NCBI RefSeq assembly: GCF_001591585.1
Contig: NZ_BCVE01000002.1
Location: 186,001 to 250,000 of the forward strand
DNA: 64,000 nt
Origin: Niallia circulans NBRC 13626
GTDB taxonomy: Bacteria > Bacillota > Bacilli > Bacillales > Cytobacillaceae
Direction of reading: 5' to 3'
Below are positions 29,637 to 36,390 of the stretch, in pieces (positions within the stretch are counted from its first letter, which is position 1; each line of letters opens with the position of its first letter). The translations under genes were made by a program, and so were the position numbers. The notes beneath the pieces are model-generated. The model made no database searches and was not told where the DNA came from. It worked only from the letters and a program-made list of their open reading frames with translations.

Positions 29637-31379
29637 TTATAATCTTCGGGTATTTACTTGTCTTACTTTCTCAACAGAAACTTTTGGCTTCCGATCGATT
29701 GTAAGCAAGCCATTTACTTCTTGTTGGACATCGGTTAGTTGTGTATAACAATAACCACATACGTATTCTAAATCCTGAACTGCATGGTGAATGTCTTCAA
29801 AACGTTTAAAGAACGCTTCTTCATCCTTCACTTGATTCCCATAGCCCCAACCTTCCTCTGTTTGAAAAGCAATTCCGCCAAACTCAGAAATAAGGATTGG
29901 CTGACCTTTATACGGATAACCCTCTGCAAAAGCATAGAAACCTTTATTGAACTGGATACAATTAGACATTAACTTGTCGCTGTCTTTATATCTACTAGCA
30001 AGCAGCGCTCCATACTCCTCATAGTCATGCAATGTGATAATATCAGAAATAGTATGTTCCCAGCCGTCATTTGTGATAACAGGGCGATTACAATCATATG
30101 CTTTAGTTAAATGATAGATACTTTCCGTAAAAGCTTGTTGCTGCTTATCATGATGGATATCGCCAATGCCCCACGATTCATTAAATGGCACCCATGTAAT
30201 CACACTCGGATGGTTGTAATTTTGCTTCACAATTTCCAGCCATTCATGGGTAAAATTGCGGACTGCTTTGTCACTAAAGCCATACGTCGAACCAACTTCC
30301 AGCCAGACAAGAAGCCCTTTCTTATCTGCTAAATATAGAAATCTACTGTCTTCTACTTTTTGATGCTTACGAACTCCGTTATATCCCAATGCTAATATTT
30401 TATCGATATCTTCTTCCAACGCTGCAACACTTGGTGGTGTTAAATCTGATTCTTCCCAGTAGCCTTGATCCAAAATTAAGCGTTGATATAACTCTCTATT
30501 ATTAAGAAGAATTCTATTTCCTTCAATAGATATCTTGCGCATACCAAAATAAGATTGAATTTCATCCAGTAATTCATCATGGTGGTACAATTTAAGCGTC
30601 AAATCATATAAATTAGGGTTTTCTGGACTCCATACTTTCATTGTCCATGGATCCAGTCTTTCTAATAAACTTCCAGTAAGGGACGCTGCATTATCAATTA
30701 TATTAGCTGTTAATTCATTGATTACTTTATCGTCAAATTGGATGGATGCCACTATTTTATAGCCATCTGCCGTTAGCGGAATTCCTTTTGTTTCTACTTC
30801 AATCGCTACTTGTTGGGCATCAAATAATGGTGTAATTTTCGCATGATTTAAGTAGGATTCATTTACATATTCCAACCAAACGGATTTCCATATTCCCGTT
30901 GTCTGAACATACCAGCAGCCAAAATTTTCATCATGCCAGCGTTGTTTTCCTCTCGGTTGTGCACAATCCTTTGAATCTTTGACTTTAACAGTTAGTTTAT
31001 TCTCTCCAGTTGTTACAAAGTCAGTTACATCCACAGAAAAACCATGGTAACCTCCTTGATGGATCGTGGCAAGATTCCCGTTTACATAGATAAAAGCCTC
31101 ATAATCTACTCCTTCAAAATGGACAATTGGATGCTTCTTTGTATCATCAATTACGATTGTTCTTTCATACCATACTGTTTCATGATGTTCTTGCTGATTG
31201 ATGCCGCTTGCTTTCGTCTCATAAGTAAACGGCACATTGATGGTTTGGCTTTCTGGAAAAGAGTCATACCATCTCTCTTTGTCTCCCACTTTTTTATCAT
31301 CAAACGCAAATTTCCATTTTCCATCTAAAGAAACCCATTCCGCTCTGCGAAACTGAGGATTTGGATGAAGTACATTCAT
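29637..31379 (-). CDS. Glycoside hydrolase family 2 enzyme, paralogue of the next gene
   Basis: Second cytoplasmic GH2 glycosidase (580 aa). It shares domain order and many motifs with its neighbour: the opening P-PQFRR-EW-SLDGKWKF, QPRGKQRWH near 141-149, and GYCYTQLTDVQQEVNGLL at the end. The acid/base is Glu401 (VPFNESWG) and the nucleophile is Glu499 (LISEFGG). The two probably arose by duplication and diverged, suggesting two linkages or two chain positions of one substrate. The start overlaps the stop of the upstream membrane-protein gene by one base. The glucuronidase carboxylate motif is again absent. Confidence 0.88.
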   Translation of the reverse strand: MNVLHPNPQFRRAEWVSLDGKWKFAFDDKKVGDKERWYDSFPESQTINVPFTYETKASGINQQEHHETVWYERTIVIDDTKKHPIVHFEGVDYEAFIYVNGNLATIHQGGYHGFSVDVTDFVTTGENKLTVKVKDSKDCAQPRGKQRWHDENFGCWYVQTTGIWKSVWLEYVNESYLNHAKITPLFDAQQVAIEVETKGIPLTADGYKIVASIQFDDKVINELTANIIDNAASLTGSLLERLDPWTMKVWSPENPNLYDLTLKLYHHDELLDEIQSYFGMRKISIEGNRILLNNRELYQRLILDQGYWEESDLTPPSVAALEEDIDKILALGYNGVRKHQKVEDSRFLYLADKKGLLVWLEVGSTYGFSDKAVRNFTHEWLEIVKQNYNHPSVITWVPFNESWGIGDIHHDKQQQAFTESIYHLTKAYDCNRPVITNDGWEHTISDIITLHDYEEYGALLASRYKDSDKLMSNCIQFNKGFYAFAEGYPYKGQPILISEFGGIAFQTEEGWGYGNQVKDEEAFFKRFEDIHHAVQDLEYVCGYCYTQLTDVQQEVNGLLTIDRKPKVSVEKVRQVNTRRL

Positions 31380-31816
31380 TAATTTATACCTCCGACTCGA
31401 TTATTTGTTGTCCTATTTATTTTTCGAATAGATTTATTTTTTGCTAAAACTAAAATACCCGCTGACATACATAAAACTAGACTGATAATATCCATGATGA
31501 TATAGGATAATGCTCCACATACAAACAGCCATACGGCAACCTTTACATGAACTTGATCATCTATCATATATTTCTTGGCACAGACTAAATTTATTAACCC
31601 CAGACCAATTAATAAGGCGCCAAACATGCCAATGAATATATAGACACTTCCAACATAAGATTCCATCGCTTTCATATAGACAAAAGCCGAGTCCTCCGCA
31701 AGCCTTGCACCTTCGACCTTTTTTAGTGTTCCATATAACAGGATCGTAATAAGACCATCGATGATTTGCCAAACGCCTACTATTCTCACTAAATTCCTTT
31801 CTAGTTTTCTATTCAT
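31379..31816 (-). CDS. Four-helix membrane protein of a sugar operon, unknown
   Basis: This 145-residue protein is not recognised. Four hydrophobic segments are visible, at about residues 9-28, 54-78, 90-108 and 104-125 (the last two close together), and a basic C terminus (KNKSIRKINRTTNNR) probably lies in the cytoplasm. It overlaps both neighbours by one base (TAATG), so it is tightly coupled to the permease and the GH2 genes. It could help the transporter or act in sensing or export, but nothing in the sequence decides this. Confidence 0.8.
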   Translation of the reverse strand: MNRKLERNLVRIVGVWQIIDGLITILLYGTLKKVEGARLAEDSAFVYMKAMESYVGSVYIFIGMFGALLIGLGLINLVCAKKYMIDDQVHVKVAVWLFVCGALSYIIMDIISLVLCMSAGILVLAKNKSIRKINRTTNNRVGGIN

Positions 31817-32661
31817 TATCCTTTCACTCCAGCTGATAAGGACATTGATTCCAAGAAGTATTTCTGTGCGAATAGGTACAAGATAAAAGTGGGAATTATC
31901 GCAACCAATGCGCCTGCCATTAATAAGGTTGGCTGTGCTTGATACATCCCCTGCAATAGCTGCAGACCCGGTGTGATCGGCATTTTTTCAATATCATTAA
32001 AAACAATCGATGGCCATAAAAAATCATTCCATGATCCCGTAAAGGAAAATAAGGCAACAACAAGGAGAACCGGTTTGATCAAAGGCAAGATTACTTTTCC
32101 TAAAATTTGAAAATCACTAGCCCCATCCATACGAGCAGCTTCATCAAATTCTAGAGGAATATTATTCATAAATTGTCTAACTAAAAAGATATTAAATACA
32201 CCTGCTGCACCTGGAACAATCATCGCAATCGGAGAATTCACCCAGCCGAGAACGTCGATGATTTTATAAAGAGGAATAAGATTTACTACACCAGGAAACA
32301 TCATCGTTGCCATTAAAAAGGCAAACAAACCGTGTTTCCCTCTAAAATTCAATCTGCTAAAAGCGAAGGCTGATAATGTCACCACAATTAATACTAATAA
32401 TGTGTGTGACACAGAAATAACAACTGAATTTGTAAACCAACGAACCAATGGTGTACTTGTATTATCAACTAATAAAGTAGTGTAATTTGTCAGTACCCAT
32501 TCAATTGGAAGAAATTTAAAGCCCACTGTTTGTAGTTCTATCTCTGATTTAAAGGAGGTTACAACTCCCCATAATAAAGGAATAATCCAAATCACAGCCA
32601 TGATAAGCAAAAAGGCAAACCCGATTATTTTAGGTAGTGGATTGATTCTTTTACTGCTCAT
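31816..32661 (-). CDS. ABC sugar transporter permease, CUT1 (MalG-like)
   Basis: Inner permease of a carbohydrate ABC importer (281 aa), with six predicted membrane helices starting at about residue 12. The EAA loop EAARMDGASDFQILGKVILP near 190-209 contacts the ATPase. The C terminus ends SLSAGVKG, typical of MalG/LacG-type subunits. It lies 16 bases after the other permease. No ATPase gene is in the cluster; in Bacillaceae such CUT1 systems share an MsmX-type ATPase encoded elsewhere. Confidence 0.95.
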   Translation of the reverse strand: MSSKRINPLPKIIGFAFLLIMAVIWIIPLLWGVVTSFKSEIELQTVGFKFLPIEWVLTNYTTLLVDNTSTPLVRWFTNSVVISVSHTLLVLIVVTLSAFAFSRLNFRGKHGLFAFLMATMMFPGVVNLIPLYKIIDVLGWVNSPIAMIVPGAAGVFNIFLVRQFMNNIPLEFDEAARMDGASDFQILGKVILPLIKPVLLVVALFSFTGSWNDFLWPSIVFNDIEKMPITPGLQLLQGMYQAQPTLLMAGALVAIIPTFILYLFAQKYFLESMSLSAGVKG

Positions 32662-32677
32662 ACTCTTCCTCCTTTAA

Positions 32678-33601
32678 TTAATTCTTCTTCTCTCTTAAGA
32701 AAAAGAATTGTAATGATGCAACAACCATTATACAAAGTCCAAGAATAACCGCCATCGCAGACGAGATCCCCGCAATCGATTGACCTGAACCAAAGGCATT
32801 TTGCTGAATATCCATTAATAACACCCTTGTTGAATCTGTTGGGCCGCCACCTGTTAACATCAACGGCTGCCCATAGACGTTAAATTGAGCAATGGTTGTG
32901 ATAACAACCGTATAAAGAATCTGACCTCTAATGCTTGGAAGGGTAATTTTCATAAACTTCTGAAAAGAAGAAGCTCCATCAATATCTGCCGCTTCATAAT
33001 AATCTTTCGGAATACCATTCAATGCCGCTTGGTAAATGATCATATTTCCTCCAATCGTCCACCAAACTGTTACGGCTACTAGCGCAATCCACGCATAAGG
33101 CTGAGTACCAGTCCAAACGGTTTCCAGATTGAAAATATTATTAATTGGACCATATGTTACATTAAACATAAGCCCCCATATAATAATGACAGCGGAAATT
33201 GCAAACAACGATGGTAAATAGAATAATGACTGAAATACTTTCCACAGAACTGGTTTTGTGTTCAAAGCTGCTGCAAGAAGCAGAGGTACAATAATACAAA
33301 ATGGGACAGTAAATAGAACAAATAAAAAGGTATTTTTCAACCCATTATGAAGTTGTTCATAAAAGACGGAGTCTGGTTGAAGTAATAATTCTTTATAATT
33401 ATCCAATCCAACAAAAATTGGCGAACTAATTAAATCCCATTCTGTAAAAGAAATATAAACTCCAAAAAAGATTGGAATAAGAAAAAACACTCCAAAAATG
33501 ATCAAATGAGGGGCTAAAAATAGCCATGGTGCAAAGGATGTATTCCTGGAGTTTTTTATTTTCATTTGTTTTACATTTTTCGTAGCGGGAACAGTTTCCA
33601 T
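32678..33601 (-). CDS. ABC sugar transporter permease, CUT1 (MalF/UgpA-like)
   Basis: First permease of the importer (307 aa). A polar N terminus of about 25 residues precedes six predicted helices (first about 26-49). The EAA loop EAADIDGASSFQKFMKITLP lies near 202-221. It pairs with the MalG-like subunit just downstream. A long inverted repeat separates it from the binding-protein gene, so permease mRNA is probably less abundant than binding-protein mRNA. Confidence 0.95.
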   Translation of the reverse strand: METVPATKNVKQMKIKNSRNTSFAPWLFLAPHLIIFGVFFLIPIFFGVYISFTEWDLISSPIFVGLDNYKELLLQPDSVFYEQLHNGLKNTFLFVLFTVPFCIIVPLLLAAALNTKPVLWKVFQSLFYLPSLFAISAVIIIWGLMFNVTYGPINNIFNLETVWTGTQPYAWIALVAVTVWWTIGGNMIIYQAALNGIPKDYYEAADIDGASSFQKFMKITLPSIRGQILYTVVITTIAQFNVYGQPLMLTGGGPTDSTRVLLMDIQQNAFGSGQSIAGISSAMAVILGLCIMVVASLQFFFLREKKN

Positions 33602-33659
33602 ACGCCTACTTCCTTTCCTCTCGCTTCTATTAGAATAAGATTTTCATCTTATCTAGATT

Positions 33660-33725
33660 AAGCATACAGCCTAAATACCTCGATTCCCTGCTGCACTTTT
33701 GTTACTATATTTAGGCTGCTTGCTT
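33660..33725. repeat. Long inverted repeat between binding-protein and permease genes
   Basis: AAGCaagCAGCCTAAATA pairs with TATTTAGGCTGtatGCTT over 18 positions with a 3-base internal mismatch and a 30-base loop. It lies in the 267-base gap between the lipoprotein and permease genes and has no T run on the minus strand. Such intercistronic stems commonly stabilise the upstream mRNA or cause partial termination. Confidence 0.6.
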
Positions 33726-33868
33726 TTTTATTTATTTAGCTGTTTGGTATAAAGTTCATCAAGAATTGCATAATAATATGTCTCAATAGTAAACAACTAC
33801 CTTTTTAAACAGTCAGCGGCTTCTCCAATCACCAGCTATAAGTAAGCGCTCTTACTTTTTGGCAAACA

Positions 33869-35134
33869 TTAATTCGAATTATCTTTTTCTACCTTAGCAG
33901 ATATTTCTTTTTCCATATCTTCTAATGCTTTATCTGTTTCTGTTTTGGAGAATACGACATCCCCAGCTTTAGAATCTAATAATTCTGAAACATAACCATT
34001 GTATTTATAGTCAAAGATTTTTAATGTTGCTTGTTGTTCAGGTGTTGCCAAGAAGAATGATTGTGGCATTGCTTTATATTCCTCATTTTCTAAAAGCGCA
34101 AGCGTTGCTGGATTTTGTCCCGATTTTGCCCATTCCATTGAATTATCACGAACCCAGTCTAAAAACTTCACAACAGCTTTTTCTTTTTCCTCCGTACGTG
34201 AGTCATCTTTCAGCATGACAAATTGGTGAGAAGAAGACCAGTTGACCGCTTTCGATAAATCATCTGATAATTGAGGCGCATTAGTTAATCCCCAATTTAC
34301 CTTTGATTCTTTAATTTGGTTTTGCATCCAAATTCCTTCAGGAAGAAAAACAACTTTTCCAGTTAAGAACATTTGAGTTGGATCTTCTCCATCCTTTGTT
34401 GTATAACCTGCCTTTACATAATCTCTCCATAGATTAAAAGTATCTTTCGCTGCTTGGTTTACTAAAGTTGGTTGAATGCCATCTTCTGTTAACTCACCAC
34501 CATTTTGTGCATACAAGGACAAGAAATTAGGCTTTAGCCATGTTACCCCTAATGCTCTGATTTTATCTTTTTGGGCTTTCTCGCCAACTTGTTTAATTTC
34601 ATCAAATGTAACGATATTGTCATCCAATGCTGTCGGCAAATACTTATCAACTAAATCTTTGTTGTAGTAAAGTCCGAAAGTATGAATATCTAACGGGATA
34701 CTATAACGCTCTGAATCTAGTTCTCCAATCTTCCAAGCTTCTGCTACATAGTTATCTGCTTTAATTTCCGGAAAATCAGCAAGCAAGTCATTATAAGAAG
34801 TTAACATATCATTATCTTTAAACTGTTTAATTCGTTCTGCATGGACAATCGTTAAATCAGGAATATTCTTTTTAGAGTTTACGATTGTTGGGATTTTCGT
34901 ATACATATCTCCTTCTTTTAAAGAGACGTTTTTGATTTTGTACTCAGGATTCGTTTTATTATATTCATTTACCATCGCCTGCATATTTTTCCCATCTGGA
35001 CCAGTGAACGGATTCCAAAACGTAATTTCATTTTTGGCACTGCTACTTGTTTCCGAATCTCCACAGCCTGCTAAAATACCGATTGAGAGTCCAATCACAC
35101 CAACATACTTCCAAAGCTTGCTCTTTGCCCCCAC
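33869..35134 (-). CDS. Sugar ABC transporter substrate-binding lipoprotein
   Basis: Extracytoplasmic binding protein of the CUT1 family (421 aa). The signal peptide ends in the lipobox LAGC with lipidated Cys24, so it is anchored by a lipid and would use Lgt and the LspA encoded in this window. FWNPFTGPDGKNMQAMVNEYNK (about 40-61) and the central QMFLTGKVVFLPEG region are typical of oligosaccharide-binding proteins. It starts with GTG, 7 bases after a GGAGG SD. It is the first gene of the minus-strand sugar operon, with a consensus promoter, a cre-like site and a palindromic operator in front. Confidence 0.95.
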   Translation of the reverse strand: MGAKSKLWKYVGVIGLSIGILAGCGDSETSSSAKNEITFWNPFTGPDGKNMQAMVNEYNKTNPEYKIKNVSLKEGDMYTKIPTIVNSKKNIPDLTIVHAERIKQFKDNDMLTSYNDLLADFPEIKADNYVAEAWKIGELDSERYSIPLDIHTFGLYYNKDLVDKYLPTALDDNIVTFDEIKQVGEKAQKDKIRALGVTWLKPNFLSLYAQNGGELTEDGIQPTLVNQAAKDTFNLWRDYVKAGYTTKDGEDPTQMFLTGKVVFLPEGIWMQNQIKESKVNWGLTNAPQLSDDLSKAVNWSSSHQFVMLKDDSRTEEKEKAVVKFLDWVRDNSMEWAKSGQNPATLALLENEEYKAMPQSFFLATPEQQATLKIFDYKYNGYVSELLDSKAGDVVFSKTETDKALEDMEKEISAKVEKDNSN

Positions 35135-35175
35135 ATTAATTCCTCCTTTTATTTAACTCATTACTTAACGAAATT

Positions 35176-35195
35176 CTTTAACTAAAAAGTTAAAG
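35176..35195. promoter_or_regulatory. Palindromic operator 1 of the sugar cluster
   Basis: The sequence is CTTTAAC-TAAAAA-GTTAAAG, a perfect 7-base inverted repeat with a 6-base spacer. It lies about 30 bases downstream of the -10 of the binding-protein operon, where a bound repressor would block transcription. The same motif recurs next to the regulator start, so the divergent ArsR-type protein is the likely ligand (inference). Confidence 0.7.
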
Positions 35196-35223
35196 TTATT
35201 ACCAATATTCTTATTACACTATT

Positions 35224-35252
35224 AATTTAACAACATAAGAAAGCGTTGTCAA
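35224..35252 (-). promoter_or_regulatory. Promoter of the sugar transport and GH2 operon
   Basis: A consensus TTGACA (35247-35252) and TAAATT (35224-35229) are separated by 17 bases on the minus strand, about 90 bases upstream of the lipoprotein start. Confidence 0.8.
35238..35251. promoter_or_regulatory. Probable cre (CcpA-binding) site
   Basis: AGAAAGCGTTGTCA fits the catabolite-responsive consensus TGWNANCGNTNWCA at all positions except the first. It overlaps the -35 of the sugar operon promoter, the classic position for CcpA repression when better sugars are present. Confidence 0.65.
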
Positions 35253-35284
35253 TCTTATTCAAACAATATTTCCAGTGTTTTCTA

Positions 35285-35313
35285 TTGAAGTTAAACACTG
35301 TGGATGATAAAAT
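35285..35313 (+). promoter_or_regulatory. Promoter of the ArsR-type regulator
   Basis: TTGAAG (35285-35290) and TAAAAT (35308-35313) are 17 bases apart on the plus strand. An inverted repeat, CAGTGTTT-N12-AAACACTG (35273-35300), brackets the -35 and may be another protein site. Confidence 0.65.
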
Positions 35314-35329
35314 AAACAGACAAGCTACT

Positions 35330-35349
35330 TTTTAACCATAAAGTTAAAG
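35330..35349. promoter_or_regulatory. Palindromic operator 2, overlapping the regulator SD
   Basis: TTTTAAC-CATAAA-GTTAAAG repeats operator 1 with the same half-sites and the same 6-base spacer. It runs into the AAAGGAG SD of the regulator gene and lies just downstream of its promoter, so it should serve autorepression. Confidence 0.65.
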
Positions 35350-35358
35350 GAGATTGCT

Positions 35359-36279
35359 ATGCAAATACAAATTTCAAAGGATTATTTTCACATTTATCAA
35401 GCACTTGCTAGTGAAACAAGAATAGAGATCATAGAAATTCTCGCAAAAAACAACATGAATATATCTGATTTAGCAAAACAATTAGGCATAAGCGCCGCCA
35501 TCGTTACCCGTCATATTCAAAAACTAGAAGAAGCAGGAATTGTTAAATCGGAACGAATCCCTGGAAAATCAGGACTGCAGAAAATTGTTTATTTAGCGAT
35601 AGACAATATTGAAATTCATTTTCCAAGAAAAATATTTAAAGAATATCAACTCCACGAAACTGATTTAAAAATTGGTCATTATACAGATTTTTCTGTAAAG
35701 CCTACTTGCGGGATTGCAACAGAAAAAGAAATAATCGGAAAAGCGGATGATCCGAAATATTTTATGGACAGCCAAAGAGTGGACGCCCAGCTATTGTGGT
35801 TGTCTCAGGGGTTTGTAGAGTATAAAATCCCTAACTTACTTGGACCAAATGAAATTCCAGAAATGGTAGAAATCAGTTTGGAGCTTGCTTCTGAATTCCC
35901 ACTTTCCAATAATGTTTGGCCGAGCGACATAACATTTTATTTAAATAATGTTAAGCTCGGCACATACACGGTTCCTGGTAATTTTTCTGATGTGAGAGGA
36001 CGGTATACACCGAAATGGTGGAATGATAAATTCAGTCAGTACGGTTTGCTAAAAACAATCAGGGTGAATAAAATAGATACAGGCATTGATGGCGAACCCT
36101 TTTCCAGCGTAACGATTAATGAATTACAGCTCGAGAGCTCTTCTTTCCTCACTCTAAGAATTGCAGTTGAAGAGGAATCCGAAAGAGTTGGTGGGTTGAC
36201 TTTATTCGGGGAACATTTTGGAAATCATAAGCAAAATATACAGATTGGCATTTATTATTTGGAGAAAGAAAATAATTAA
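35359..36279 (+). CDS. ArsR-type winged-helix regulator with large C-terminal sensor domain
   Basis: Putative repressor of the divergent sugar operon (306 aa). Residues about 8-80 form an ArsR-type winged helix (ALASETRIEIIEILAKNNMNI...LAKQLGISAAIVTRHIQKLEEAGIVKSE). Typical ArsR proteins stop near 100-120 residues; here about 200 more follow, rich in predicted beta strands and aromatics (VWPSDITFYLNN, RYTPKWWND, GGLTLFGEHFGNH), reminiscent of a jelly-roll sugar-binding fold. No metal-binding Cys pair of classical ArsR sensors is seen. I infer that it senses a sugar directly. AAAGGAG precedes the ATG, and the gene ends in a strong terminator. Confidence 0.85.
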   Translation: MQIQISKDYFHIYQALASETRIEIIEILAKNNMNISDLAKQLGISAAIVTRHIQKLEEAGIVKSERIPGKSGLQKIVYLAIDNIEIHFPRKIFKEYQLHETDLKIGHYTDFSVKPTCGIATEKEIIGKADDPKYFMDSQRVDAQLLWLSQGFVEYKIPNLLGPNEIPEMVEISLELASEFPLSNNVWPSDITFYLNNVKLGTYTVPGNFSDVRGRYTPKWWNDKFSQYGLLKTIRVNKIDTGIDGEPFSSVTINELQLESSSFLTLRIAVEEESERVGGLTLFGEHFGNHKQNIQIGIYYLEKENN

Positions 36280-36283
36280 CGAA

Positions 36284-36331
36284 ATAAAAACATGGGTAAG
36301 GTCATCGCCGGAGACCTTACCCATGTTTTTT
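36284..36331. terminator. Strong bidirectional terminator after the regulator
   Basis: Arms AAAACATGGGTAAGGT and ACCTTACCCATGTTTT pair perfectly around an 11-base loop, with A and T tracts on either side. It ends the plus-strand regulator and also any priA readthrough, sealing the right border of the inserted cluster. Confidence 0.9.
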
Positions 36332-36390
36332 ATTACTATGGTCTTTATAGTTTTAATCTGAACAAACTGTTCGAATAGGCAAACAGAATA

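Noticed and set aside
27784-31379. Calling the GH2 genes uidA/beta-glucuronidase
   Set aside because: The carboxylate-binding Asn-X-Lys motif is absent in both, so only the family can be stated.
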